Source: Halichondria panicea
Taxonomy: Eukaryota; Porifera; Demospongiae; Suberitida; Halichondriidae
Reading direction: 5' to 3'
Assembly (NCBI RefSeq): GCF_963675165.1
Contig: NC_087393.1
Coordinates: forward strand, 3,167,502-3,231,501
DNA: 64,000 bases
Positions 32,801 to 47,800 of the stretch are shown in pieces; position 1 is the stretch's first letter, and every line of letters begins with the position of its first letter. The notes under the pieces were generated by a model, which was not told the DNA's origin, made no database searches, and saw only the letters and a list, made by a program, of their open reading frames with translations. The position numbers and the translations under genes are program-made.

Positions 32801-35800
32801 CACACCCAGACTCACGACAGGTCGTTTGCTCCATTGGATTTCCACACTAAGCATATCATTATTATACCAAGACCAAGTCATTTTATTCTAGTAAGTATTG
32901 AAAGAAAGAACTCACCTCTCCAACTAGATAGGGGTGACCATTGGGGCATTCTGCAAACAGTCGTGGAGATACATGAACTATAATAGTCCTCTAAATTTAC
33001 TAACGCACCATAAAAGGTACCCCCAGCTTGTCTTACTTCCTGCAATATATCCTCAGACATTGTAGGCAGGTAGGCATTCTGTATAAGCATTATAGATTAC
33101 TGAATCATAAGAAAATTGTGAAATATATTGTTTAAGCATTCCTCGTAACTCCCTCACCTCAAGCACAGAGGGATTTGTAAGCATATTCAAGAATGGCAGC
33201 AGTAGTTCAGTCTTAGCCCTGCTCAGTAGCACTGCAACAGTGTGCACCACTAGGCCAGTGATGGATCTGTGCAGGCTTGCATGAGCCTGGTGGGGGGAGA
33301 CAAACATCTGGGGTAGGGTGCCACCCTGTTGATTGGCCAAAAGCAGACGCAGAACTTGCAGCATTTCCGGTGAGAGATTTGGGTAGCTTTGAGCAAATGT
33401 GTTTAGTGTTTGGAGGGCCTGGGAGGATCAAAACTGTGATAACCGTGCACCCTGTCTACTGTTTTGTCAGTACCTCCTCTCGAATTTGATCTGCTGGTGC
33501 TGTGCTTGCTCGAGATAGAGTTGCTTTCTGGTAGAAGGCAAAGGCTAACAGACACACCTCAACCCCGCTCTGAACACGTAAACAAATTATTACACATAAT
33601 GAATAAGTTTGGTATACGTACCTGCATACACACTGTGAGTTCTGTTGTTTCGTTGGTGAACAATGCCGAGTTAACAGCATTCCTAACATCCTTATAGCCC
33701 AGCTCATACAGAACCGACAAGTCAATTGATTTATCCTCCTAAAACAACAATAAAATAAAAAAGTTCTATTGACCCAACCAGAGCAAGCGCTTACATTGTC
33801 CACTCTCCTCAGACTCTCGGGTACGACCCAGGGATGGGCCTGGCTGACCCTCTGGAGACAAGTGAAGCCAAATTGCCTCACTAGAAGCCTCATGAGGTAG
33901 AGTACAGGTCCTGTAGTGTCCACTCTGCCTGTGGGGTCTATAACATTCACTCTAGTGTCCATGCAAAGATCTCTGGCTACTATGAGAAGACTGCTGTTGA
34001 CATGATGGTCACTCTTTAGCTTCTGGGCTAAGACATAGAGAGAATAGCGAACACCTGCGACTGCTTCAAGATACTGCAAACGGACTGTGGGTGTACGTAA
34101 ATGATTTTGCAGGGCTAAATAGCTCTCCTCTAATATCCTTCTGATTTCAATAGCTCGGCAGTCAGCAGAGAGTACACTTACTCTTTTATGTAGAGAATTC
34201 TGTATGTTGTGTAGTGGGGATTACACATGTAGGCATACAATTCAATTGCATGCATAATCAAACAGTTATATACCTCGAGGCATTGAATGCACAGCAGATA
34301 GAGTCCCTGGTCCATGCCACGGCCCTTGATCACCTCAATGGATCGCTGAAAGTACTCGTCTAGGTATAGCTTCACCTGGTCCGGTCTGCAAAGAAATAAA
34401 ATATACTAGATCAGAAAAAAACATTTGTAATTCGAAATTGCTAGGATTAGCTGAGGGGAAGCACCAAAAATCGTCGAAACAAGCAAGCGGGAAAGAGCCA
34501 TAAATTTATTTATTTATTATACGTCAATTCGTTACAACATAACTTGCATGCATGCAGCCATTAGCAAAATTTAGTAAATCGGAACTGTAGTGATGCAACG
34601 TATTAACACTAGCTGTACACGTGAATGATGTTGCAACGGGTTGAAATAATAATGGGTCTCTCTAAGTGATTGTTTCCACGATTTTGGTCGTTTCCCTGGC
34701 CAATCCTAGCAATTTTTCATATTGCAAATGTGGGTTTCTGCTGTTCGTAGCCAAGTTACTGCTGTGCAGATCTACTTTGAAGAGCAGTCCCAAATAGAGG
34801 TGTGGTATTGCAAGTGCCCAGAGGCCAAATGCTATATACAACTACATTTACGCGACATGCGACAGCCAAGCCCATCTCAAGTGGCCACTATAGGTATTGC
34901 GACATTTCTGACAGACGACTTCACATAAAGAGAGCAGAATTATTGTCTGGTAAGAGCAGAATTATTGTCTGGTAAGAGCATGAGATCGAGGTCATGCCTC
35001 ATGAAAGAGATTGCAAATCTGAGCAACACGCTTTTAATCCAGGTTGTAGTCGTTGGAAACCAGGTGCGAAATGTCCTGATATGGTTGTACACAGAGAAAC
35101 TGCACTTCGAGAAATTTAATTACTCACTAGTCAAACAAAACGCGGCGATATTAATGTTTTTGACACCACGTACATAACGAGTGATGCATGCAAGCTGCGC
35201 TGTGCTAATGCCTCTCGCCATGTTTTGCGTTCAGGAGATACATAGTATTATATAGTTTTATAATTGTTTACAGTGAACCCACACAGTAAGCTTAATGGAA
35301 ACAGAAGTCTATCTAATGGCTTGATGAATGATATGAAGCATGTAGATCTACAATGTAATAAGTATTTTGCATTTCCCGTCATTGAAAGGGGGTGGATTTG
35401 CAATGAGGTAAGAACTCACAGGACTGCTGGCAGTGTATTGCATGCAGCTAGCTTTGCAGTAGCCTCATTACCATGCCCATTTTGCTTTAATAGAACAAAG
35501 TTGAACGAGCGTTATTTTAGAGACAACTCGGCCTGGCTAGCTTTGCAGACTCTCGTAGTTAACCAACAGCTAGCGCTTAATTAACATAAATTAACATAAA
35601 TTAACATAAATTGAATAGAAAGTTTTGTGCGACCAGATGATGCTGTGAAACATTCTAAAGAAACTGGAACAGCCTTCACTGTGAGTAATATTAGCCAGAA
35701 CTCGAGAAAGAAGCTTTAGTGCAAATCCACAAATCAAAAACCCTAAAGAACGTGCATGGCTATAATCATATAGAAGTTGTTATTTTTCCCCCTGTAATTA

Positions 35801-38800
35801 CAGCTGAAACAGACACAGACACACAGTCAGCTTTACCGTATCCCTTGTGCGGCTACGCCTCGAGGCATAATCATGTATACAAGAAAGGCACGATAAACTA
35901 CCTGTGTGGTCAATTTAAAGATGTGGTATTTTCTTGTGAAGGTATTATGTAACACTTTTATAACAAATGTTGCTAAAAGTGACAATAATTATGTGCCAAT
36001 CACATAATATACTGGTTGCAATAAATTACCCCCAAAAAGGGCAACCTTCTGCTGCTTTTGGCAGAAGGTTCCACACAAGGAAACTTTGTACGTGCATGCG
36101 AACAGATGATGCTACACACGATTTTGAGGTGACTTGCAAAACAGCCTTCACTGTAGCCATAACTCGAGAAAAGACGCTTCAGTTTACAAATTGTAATGCA
36201 GAAAACGAGGCTATAATTATAGAAGCCTTATGATAATGTACGGTATAGTGCAAAATTTTGACGCACTTAAATTTCGTGGAAGGGCCTCTAAAAGCATTTC
36301 ATTGAATACATTTTGTGGGTTGACTGCTAACCAGAAACATTCCCAGGCCACGCCTTTAGCAGATAATTCTAATAAAAGAACAATTTTCGTGTAGGATTGT
36401 TAACCCATGAAAACAGTGAAGCCTCTTTCTCGCTATGATGATTATGGTATAAAAGCTGCGCACGCACGCACGAATACACAGAGTCAGCTTTATATCGTAT
36501 TCTTTGTACAGTTACTCCTTGAGGGATAATTACAGCCCTTTATACTGATATGTGAGAAACAAACATGTCTATAGCTGAGGCTCACTCGTGTTCCAGTAGC
36601 AGCTGCAGTAGGAATGATCTGATGGTAGGAGTTTTATCCTGCTCCTTGTAAGGCGAGAGCTTGCTAGTTTGATTGTCTTGAAGGACAGTGTCTAACAGCG
36701 ATTTGACGAGTTCTGGCTCTGGGGCGTCCACACCACCGAAACACAAACTGGAAACAACTTCAATGAAGAATCGATTGCAACTTTTCTTAATTTTCAGTTT
36801 ATATGCCTTGAGTTTTTTATTGAACATCATGTTGTTCAAGAGTTGCTTGACCTCATCAAGGGTGACTTTCTTTAGAAAGTCTGAGTGATTCTTCAACTTC
36901 TATATGACCATGTGTATAGGATGAAAACCATTGCTACTAAGGAGACACATGCACTTACAATTTCTAGTCTCCTCATGATAAAAAGGATCCCATCAATTTT
37001 ACAGTGAGGGAGATACACCTTCTCAGCAAATATCTGTAAAGCTCTAATCCTGTACCACCTTAGCCTAAAAAAAATGCAAAGTATAGCTTAATTTGATGCA
37101 TCACAGTCTAACCTTGACTTGAAGGCAGCATCAATCCCAGAACTGGATCTTAGGATGGTGTCAATAACATTTTGAGACATACGGACATGGTTTAACCATC
37201 GCTGCAGGTCCCGCGTGACATTGCCCTGGTTAGGTTTGTGCAAAGGAGGGTTAAGGCCGGCCAGATACTGGTTTGTGGGGTCATCATCTTCCTGGTCCAA
37301 TTCTAGAACTCTTTGCACAGCATACAGATGAAGAGTGAAATCCTATACATCAGGGAAAAGTGAAGTTTGGAAATTGTGGACATTACCTAGCTATAAATTA
37401 TATTATTGACAATGTACGTAACTATAAACAAAGGGTGAAGATCAATTGGTATCAAACCAAATGTTCACCAACCTACCATAATTATATATTTAGCTACAGA
37501 ATTGAACACATAATTATAGTTGACCTACTTCTCCCGTCCTTTCGGTTGGATCCTTCCTAGATAGGGAGCGTAGGATCCCTGGTCTATACTGTACAAGCTG
37601 TCCAAACTGGAGCACCTTGGAGGAACACTGGCCATGAAGAAGATGGAGAGCCACTATTTTTCGAGAAAGTGATTCATGGCCATCCACAGAACATAAATCA
37701 TTCCGGTAGGTCATCGTGTCCAAGGCATCCATGATCAGCTGTAAGGAGACTTATGAAACAAGTGACAATTGAAAAACAATATATACATACCGTGTACTCC
37801 ATCCCACTTAGCTCACTCTTGTGACTACTTTTGTGGACGTAACGCACAAAGTCATGCAGATATAGTTGGTACAGCTTGTCAACATGGTCCTCCTCAACAC
37901 TGCCTAAGATTGTTCCCATGTCAGTCAGACTCAGAGCTTCACACAGTGAGAAATGTAGGCGTTGTTCAGTACCTAAATGTATGGTCATACAATCATGACA
38001 TTTAAACATTAAATGAACTGCACCAACCTAGCATGCCAGCTCTCTGGGCATCCACCATGTCCATTACAAACCATGAGAAAGGGAACCTGCAGTGGAAGTC
38101 AGTCCTTATGGTTGTCTTTCCCTCCGCTAGTGAGGAGAAGTCAATCCTCCCTCCCGTGAACTTGAATATATTCAGCCACAACCTTGATACAGGAGAACCC
38201 AGGTCCTTGGGATCAAGTAGGTCAAGGTTACAGTTCTGGTCAGCATGAGCAATGGTCTCAGCAAAGTAGGGGGTAATGACCTCATCGATACGGCGAGCCA
38301 AGACATTTCTGAATGTCCCTCCATTCTGTAGCTTTCTACCACTCATAGCCTCGTGGAGCACCCATTCTCTCTCGTCCACTCTCTCTCTTTCTCTCTGTAG
38401 CAGAGCCGAGTAGATGAACTGGATCAAAATATCGTAAAATGGAGCCTCACCTGTAATAAAATACAGGGAAATATAAAAGAAGAGCAATAGTAGGAGTTTA
38501 CCTAATTCTTCTGAATGTATTTTTGGAATGAGTGCCATGAGTTTCTGTATTCTATGCATTGCTCTGTCCCTCTGAGAATCTTTAAGCATTGAAACAGCAG
38601 CTTGCACACAGCCCAACAGGCGGTGGTGCTGAGGGTGAAACGATCCACTACCCTTTCCTTGCCTCACTTGTTCGGCCATTAATTTATCCTCTTGACATGG
38701 AACTTCTTCTACCTCAAATGAGTCTAGAGTAGGAACTTCAACAACTGGATGAGCAGTCACTGGACAAAGTGAGGATTCAAAAATGTTATGATCAGAATAT

Positions 38801-41800
38801 TGGGTGGGACTTGTAGGCAAAATGCTTTCAATATCCATTGTCAAATCACTTGGAGATAACCTGATTTGCATGGTGTCATTAGGCAACTTGTCAGCCAGCA
38901 TTAATTCCGAAGGAGGAAAGTCTACGTCAATTAGTGAAGGATCGTGCAGCTGTGCATCCTCAACTTTCATCATATTGCTGGCCTCATCCACACTGAGAAC
39001 AGTTCGGTTGACCTCAGATATTCTGGGCAGATGGGGAATACCCTCTCCATCACCAGACATGTCTTGATCACTGTCGATATCACTATCACTCATGCGCTGG
39101 CTATGCTCAGCAGAATCAGACATTTCATCTTCACTGTCCTTTCTTCCTGTCTCAATTCCAAACTGAGAGCTACTGTCTTGCTGTAGTTCCTGCTCATCAT
39201 TCCCCTCGTTTTTCTCTTTTAGTCGCCCAATAAAAAGTTCACTAATAGATGCATTCAGTGCCTGTTCAGGTATCACTGTAACCTCAGAAGTAGACCGTAA
39301 GTCATCAATGTGCACAGAGATCCAGGGATCCCCTTGAAAGCCAACAAACTGCGACTTGATTTCTTGTTGAGGCAGGCGGATGACAAACAATATATGAGTG
39401 ATATCATGGTTAGGGTTAGGGTTATTTTTAGCGTTTGCACGTATGGCTTCATCACAAACCCTATATCTGGCACACGCAATTAGATCAGAGTTCAAATGGC
39501 CTGAGTCGCACTGTACAATCAACAGGAACGGTGTAGGGTCATTGTGAAGAAATTTGGGGCTGTATAATAAGACAGAGTTGAAATGGTATTAGAAGTGACA
39601 GGTGACACACATACCCTATTTTATTTGAGAAGTCCAGCTCAGAATCAAACTCATGTAGATCGAAGTGTGCGAAGTTCATTCCTACAGCATCAGTTACTAT
39701 GGTTAACTCTTCATGGGTCATCAGTGGACAGTGAGTAGTGACCTGAAAATATATTACACGCACGCACACAAGGTTTACAACTGTGAAAACACTATAGGCC
39801 CTGCCCTACCTGCATGAACATCTGGCGATTGTTACTGCACTCATACTGTAGAAACTCTCCTATGGATGTGTGGTATTGGTGTTTGAAATACCAGCTTGTG
39901 AGACACTCAATCTCTTCTTGTAACAGGGTTGATTTACGAAGACGGATTATTGCATCGTCAGCAGCTGTTTGTAACAGAAGAAACTGGCTCAGTTTGAGAA
40001 CCTGCAAGCACAGTGAGATAATAATTATAGAACAATGTCTATAAGCTAAATGCATTTCCCTCTTTTATAAGAGGTTCAAAGAAGTTTGCTGTGTTCTGTG
40101 TTTGTATTGTCAATTCAATTGCTAATGTTTTGTAAGAATAACAGGATTATGAATGAGACAAGAGGGCATTAAAACCGGAGATTATTTTTTGCGTCCAATT
40201 TTGGAAATCCTCATTTGATCGAGTGCTTATCATTTATAGAAAGGTAGGGCAGGTAGGGGCAGGGATGGGCAGGGATAGACGAAGACAAATTTTGAACAAA
40301 GTCAAGTTGGTTGCAGCTAGCTAGAGATACTGATTGTATTTTTTAGATACTGATCGTCTACTGTTACAGTAGCCTCGATCCCAGGCCGCACTTCACTCAG
40401 GGAAGTGGGCCTGGTATCGACTGCTTGCGCATGCGCTAATATATCCCCCCGGTATCTGGGGGCTTTGGATAACATTGTACATGCTCAGTAAAATAATGAC
40501 ATCACAACAAACGGAAGTGGATTGAAGGAAGTAGATAGAAAGTTCGATTGAAGGTTTCTAGCCCATCGGATAGCATTCTCTGATAGCTACCCCTAGCCTG
40601 CTATGTTAACAAAATACTCACAGCCTGCAACAGTGTGGAAGACGATCGTCTGAACGGAGTGAAAGCTGACAAGAGCCTATATGGACAGGCCACGCCCATT
40701 TAACACTAACTTTGGTGAAAGTCTACTATATATACTACTGCTAATGCAGAATAAAATAGCTGTACAACAAACATACACAGCTCTGTCTTTAGCTAGCTAG
40801 CTATATTGCTCTGTGTATGACTTTTATGATATTTTCTCTGATGAATTCAGTATTAAAGGAGGGAAAAATATCCAATAATTTTGCGCATGCGCAAGCAGCA
40901 TGCAAGGCCTTCTTTTCTATGAAGGCCGGTGAAGGAGGCTACTCTTACAGTATAGAGACCAAACTGTTCCATTTACGTGCAGTACTCTGCGTTTGTTTTG
41001 ATTCCTTTGCACACAAGCAAAACGACGGTCTGACCACAAATGAAGCGACCTAGTGTCCTACACAAACTGCTAATTGGATTCGTAGTAATTAAGGCAATTG
41101 CTAGTTTCTACATGTTGATGTCTGTAAGCAAAGTAACCACGTAACCACAGCGTAGTACGTAAGAGAAGGCAGACTGGGTCTAATTAGGTGCAACTAGGAG
41201 CAAATGAGAACATGAGAGTGCTACTACACGGAATCAATATAGTCCTACATTGATCTTAAATCGCTAAGTACTGCTAACCATACTTAAAATGATTTTCAGA
41301 TCAAAGGCGCTATCAGCAGCTATGTACACAGCAAGTTAGAACATTACAAAAGGAATGTTGTGGCTAGAGTGTGGATGATAATTAAGCCTCGGTGCGCATG
41401 CGCAAGTGAGGTATACGGTAGTGTGTTTGTGTTTGTGTGTGTAGACTGCTACAGCTGCTCAAGGAGCAATGAAGTGCAAGTAAGAGTTTCTATAGGCTTC
41501 TAGTTATGTTTTCTTGGATTTTATTTTGTGGATTTGCAAAATAATGCTTCGTTCTCGAGATATGCCTAGTTTTGCTTACTTGGAATGCCATTGCAGCCTT
41601 TTCAGAAGAGTGCGTAGCAAAACTTGTTCACTGAGTGTTGCTACTCTAGTACTTAGTAGTTAGCTCTGCACTAGAACGCTAGCTATTGGTAGCTGCAAGA
41701 GTGAGACGAGAGCTCCAAGGCTCTGCTGATACAGCCATTAATTTTAGACTTGATTTTTTGGCATCGATCGTTTTTAAACATTATGGTCGATCATTCATTA

Positions 41801-44800
41801 CACACTCTTTGAGTTTTCATGCAATAATGCCAAAAATTAATATTCATCATATAAATCGATGTGTGTAGTTTTGTGTTATGTAGCTTTTGCACCTCCACCG
41901 AGGCATCAGACCGCAGTGCTTTCATTATATTGATTACTCATTGTGCAGGGTTTTGTGAATCTTTGCAACATCAACAATAGCTGGAATAAGCGTTCCTTAC
42001 ATGTTTGCACCAGTGGTATTCCACCTTAGGTTACTATTATAGACGGGTAGTAATTTTAGATTTTTCTCCGTTTTTAGGGTACTAACTTTGGCTTGTCAAA
42101 AGATGAGATTTATGGAAAGTTTGGAGTTTATTTAGCACACTCTCAAAAATACATTTTCATTAAAAGAAGAAAAAAATTTGCAAAAATTTGCTGAAATTAG
42201 TACCCGTAACAGGTAAGCGCTCAATCCTTAATGCTTTTTTGATGTACGTTGCTAAAACCCTGATGAATAGTAAGATAGTAGCAATCTAATCAGCGTACTA
42301 TGCAAACAGAACTGAAACTTTAATTTGGCCTATACAACTGTACATGAGATGGAACACAATGTACTGTAACTTTACTCACCCGCGTGAAGTTTACAACGGA
42401 AATCTGTTGGTCTGGCCCTCTGGAAGGTACTTATCTACGTAATACTAGATACACGCATAAGCCTTGCGCAGATCAAATTTCCTTGCTCATTGTGGTCAGG
42501 CTTCAAAGGCATTCATGCCTGGGTAATTGCCGAGTGCCTTAGCACCAAGCAACGTACTAATACTGCATCGAATCTCAGTGTTGTATTATATAATAATTAT
42601 TCACTATTATGCATTATCAGCCGCACATGTACAGAGCTTGGAGTGACCCAGCCAGCTACGTACAATGCATAATTATGCCAATAGTAGATCAGTTTGGAGG
42701 TAAAAACCAAACGTATCCACACCCAATTCTGCATTCCTGAGCGTGACATTCCTGAGCGTGACGTGACATACATACAAAAGTTCTTTGAGATGCGATGCAG
42801 TATTATATAGTTACGGCGCAAGAGCGTAGCCAGGATTTTTTGGAAGAGAGGGCAAAACTTATCAGCCGCGCAGCGCCGAAATTTTGACCGGAAGCCACGC
42901 CTCTTAATTATGACGTCACAATTGACTTCTCTATTTAGTTGGGTGTGGCCTGATGTTTTATTTGCATAGAAGAAGCTAGTTTAGCAAATAACAAGAACTG
43001 TCTATAGATTTAGACCAGAATAGCTCACAGTTTAGAGACTACATCGTTTTGCTTGCCTACTAGCTAGCTAACTGCAGCAAGATTCCGAAGAAAGGGAGTG
43101 CTCAGCAAGATAATCAGATACAATAACTTGAGCAGAGTAGTAGAGATCCAGAAAAAGGGGGGGGCATTTGCCCCCTTTGCCACCCCCTGGCTATGCCACT
43201 GCGGCGCTCGGTAATTAATTATAGATGCCAAAAAGGTCTGCTCTTGCAAGATAGTTAGGGGTAATAATAGTAACTGAGAGCAGCCGGCCCAGAGTTTGTG
43301 TAGAGCAGGGTGTCATACAGGATTTTGAAGTAGAGGGGGAAAGAAGAAAGTAACTAGCTAAAAAAAAGGTCAACTGATATTTCAATACTCTGTTAGTACC
43401 GTATAGCGGGTAATTTTCGTTATTTTCGTGGGCAGGCTGACCTCCACGAAATTTTAATGTAGGCGTGGCTTATCGGAACGTAGGAATGCTGTGCAGCCAT
43501 GAGACTAAACAAAATTTTTACTCACGAAAACCACCTTTCTCGAGTTGAATGAATTTTTTACCCCACGAAACTTACCCGCTACATGTATACGGTATATAAA
43601 ATTGACCCCAACTAGTACCTGAAGGCAAATTTTAGGGGGGGGGGGAGTATCCCCACTTTCCCCCTGTATAGTCATAACAATTCACCCGTATATGCTTTTT
43701 TATGTTAAGGGATAAGATTAAACTACAAACACTCTGCCCATGCATCCTTACTACACATTAATCCGGACAGACATTATTTTATTGTTGTAAGGGGCCCGGG
43801 AAAATGGGGGCCGAGCCAGCTCTTCGGCTGTCTGAGATCACACCTGGTGCATTTTCCGAGTGACAGTATATTCACTTTTAGCTAGCAGTAAAAAAAGGAG
43901 ATAGAGATGGCACACATTTGATAGGCCTTCCAAGCAAAGTAGCTGTACGCATTTAGATATAAATCAATATCACTTTTCATGTTTACCTGTTTACCATGTC
44001 TGACCTCAAGTGCATGTGTGTTCACACATGAAATAAACACACAGTAATATCAAGGGCGTATAAAAAGAGAGAGGGCATGCAACAGCTTGCGAGCAAAAAC
44101 TAAAGTGGGCGGTGGAAAAGTACTTGATTTTTATGTACTTTATAGTTTTTGTACGCACGTAGGATTAATAGTCAGTTGCAAGCCCTCTCTCTTTTATACG
44201 CCCTTGGTAATATCAGGAGCACATTACAGAAGGAGCGTCTTACCTCGAGAATCGCATCTTGTGGAAGTTTGCAAAGCATAACCTTATATGCAAAACCGCT
44301 AAGTGGGTGATATCATCTGCAGGCGAGTGCTAATTGAGCTGACGGTGTACTTTTACCAAGCATAGGTCAATAAAAATGAAAAGCTACAGCTAGCTAGTTT
44401 AGCTATAGGCCTGGTAGTAATTAAGCTCTCTCTTCTAAGAACCCCAGTAAGACTCCCTACTGCAAAAGCAAAGCGCCTAGTATGCATGTGTGTTAGTCTA
44501 GGTCTAGCAAACTTTCTCAGTAATTGGATATACATATGCTCCTCTTTTAGAATTTTCTGTACCTCACCAATGACAGTCTCTTCCATGATGTATACCAACA
44601 TCCATCAAAGACCTAGCTATTCATTTTTGCTCAACCTAGCTCTCCTGCTGCTGCACTACATACAAAATCTGTTCATAATGATAATCACAGGCTGACCACG
44701 GTCTGTAATTTATATACACAGTACTTACACACTTTTCTTATAAGGCAATGCGGCGTTTACGAAAACACACGAGATGCGATTTCTGAACCCATGCACAGTT

Positions 44801-47800
44801 AGACGCTCCTTCTGTAATATGCTTCTGGTAATATCCAGAGTTCATATAGTAATCATGCATACAGTAGAACATCGATTATCCGGCCCTCCATTATCTGGAA
44901 CCAGCTTGGAAGTTTCTTTTTAATCAATTTAGGAAATGGGCGTGTCCCTGAAATGCGCATGCGCATTGCAGCTGTTACTATGGAGACAGGTCTGCTTATC
45001 TTCTGCCATGTGGCACTGCGCTGTTTATCAATAAAGTGGATGGATCAAGGCGTGGTTTATCTATTTGATTATCCGGTTATTCGGCCTGCCTCTGGAACCA
45101 AGGTGTCCAGATAATCGAGGTTCTACTGTACCTTGCATCAGGTGTATTCCAAAAGTAACATGACTGACTTTCTGTCTGAAACACGTGGTCAAATAATAAT
45201 GACAATTTGGCAAAAACATTATTGTTGCATCGAGGCAAGTGGCGGCATAGAGTATATTTACGTACTGTTTTAGGGGCGTTTAGGATCCCAGGATGGGGTA
45301 AAATGCCTCACCCCCATAAATGAAACCTTGTTGGGGCGAGCGAAGCGAGTCCCTTCCTTGTGATAACGTTGCAATTTTGTCTGTCTGTGTGTGTGCCTGT
45401 CATGGACCGACACGATATTAGTTTTTTGTAATCGTGACCCTTTACCAACTTTTACGTGAAAGCTGCGCATGGGCACAAGAGCTAGCTACACTCAGGAACG
45501 AAGGCTCAAACAAAACACAGAGACTCTTGAGGCCACAGGCACGCCTATAGCTACAGCAGGTCAGAGCAGCTCAGATGGAGATCTTCTGAGCCTGAGATCA
45601 CACAGGCACGCCTGCAGGAGGTCACAACAGCTTACTTGCCATGTTTCATCAAGGATAGGTCACTTCATGCAAGTCTTGTGTTTTGTGATAATATTAAAAC
45701 CTGCTAGCTCAACAGGACAACACAGAGACCAGACACTACGGCCGGGCAGGTCAGACCAGTTCATGCAGATGGAGACTTCTGAAGTAGCACAGGCACCTTT
45801 AGAGAACACAGCACTACGGCAGGTCAGACCAGCTCAGATGGAAACTTCTGAGGCCACACAGGCACACTTACAACAGGTGTGCTCAGTTCTTTTGGCATAA
45901 TGAGTTGAAATCATAGATCTATATATAAACCAGATACACAATTCGCGCACACTCGCCCCACAATGTTGTACATTCTCCTAGTTATGGTCTGATTTCACTA
46001 AATAAAAATATTAATGATGACAGTATAACATCAGCACTAGGCTTCCACTTACTGAGTCAGACCACTGTGGTGAGTTCTCGGACAAGTCAGCGAAGTCCTC
46101 ACCAATGATACCAGCCCTCTGCAGTTGTTCAGACTTGCTAACAAGCGACTGTTTTTGTTGTAGTCCCTTCAAGAGATTAGTGGCCTGGAACACAACTGCT
46201 GCAGGTGTGTCCTTCTGGTAGCCAATGAATGCATGGGCTTCACTGAAGTGATTGCCTCTAAAGTCACTACATACATGGATCGAGAAAATAAATTTATATC
46301 AATGGGTTAAAAAAACAGGTTACCTTGTTTTTGAGAAATCCTGAATCCATTTATCAAACACTGTCAGAATATTGCTCTGCCAGTCTTCGAGCACAGAGGA
46401 GGTAAGGACAAAGTGTTTCTCAAGGCGGTTGATGAGGGGGGTAGGGAATTTCTTGTACACAGTGTCTTTCTCAGCTATCAGGATAAGCCTGTGGGGAAGT
46501 ATAACAGTTATATATTTATAATACTTAATGATGTACTCTGCATGATACACGTACTATAATATGGAATATCAATTGACACTCTCAGTATCTACTTCGCATA
46601 TACTCTACTTTATACTATGTACAAAATCTCAAAAATTGTGGAAAGCAAAGAATGCTTACATGCCCATAAGTATCATATGGCACACGATACACAAGAAGGC
46701 AGAGGTCAAGTTTATTATAACAAAGGATCATTACCCGAGGCCATGCCACGGCCAGCGGGTATAGTAGTCCGTTGGTTTGTGACATCTGAGTCTGCTCACC
46801 TGGCTGCCATATAGCATATGCACTGCATGCGTTTATATGTAGCATGGATAGCCTCCACACAACAAGTTATATTACTTTTAATAGTGATGTCAGAGCCTCG
46901 TTGTCGAATAAAAGTGAGCAAAAGCTAACTTGCACGTTGGCCATAGCTCTACAAGCATCATTTATTTGAGGTACGAAATTACAAATGAAGTGATCCTGTA
47001 CCAGGAACAATGGAAAAAAGGGTAGAAAGTTAGAAATTATGATTGTTTCTTTAATCTTTGCCCCTATAAGCCCTAGATACCAGCTGGAGCCATATTCCTA
47101 AGACTCTAGGTAATATAGGCTTCTAGTCTTTGCTGTGATCCTATAGCTAGTCCACCACAGTGCACGTCTCATACCAAAGCTCTGTTCTCCAAAGTTTCAG
47201 CATGCCTCTTAGTCTATTAATTGCTCATTTTTGTTACTTGCTACTTGGCCAGCTTCCATGCTTCATACAACTGCTTTATTGTATTCATGTAACAGCCAAG
47301 GGTTAGCACTTCAGTGCTCTAGTTACCTAATGAAAGCGCCGTGGGTGCTGATGCCTCGGTGGATGTGTCATGCAAAGCTACATAACATAAAGTACTAGCT
47401 ATTCACACATGATGTCATAATTTGCATGCAGGGAAACTCACTCTTGCAGCTACCAATAGCTAGCGTTCCTAGTGCAAACTATACTATTAAAGTAGGGTAG
47501 AACACTCCATGGACCTTCTGAAAAGGCTGCAATGACATTCCAAGTAGGCATAACTCGAGAACGAAGCATTATTTTGCAAATCCACGTATTAAAACCCAAG
47601 AAAACGTTACTAGAAGCCTATAGAAACTCTTACTTGCACTTCCTTGATCCTTGAGCAGCTGTAGCAGTCTAAACAGACACACTACTGTATATTTTGCTTG
47701 CGCATGCGCAGATTCCTATTGCATTGGAATTGCCCACGCATCAATGTACTACACAGTTTAAAAAGTACTCAGTAGTAAATGTGGTTTGTCATAGCACAAA

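Noticed and set aside
45469-45900. 143-codon plus-strand ORF
   Set aside because: Built from imperfect repeats (QMETSE / TSEATQAH blocks), antisense to an intron of the RNF213-like gene, with no recognisable domain. Probably repeat sequence.
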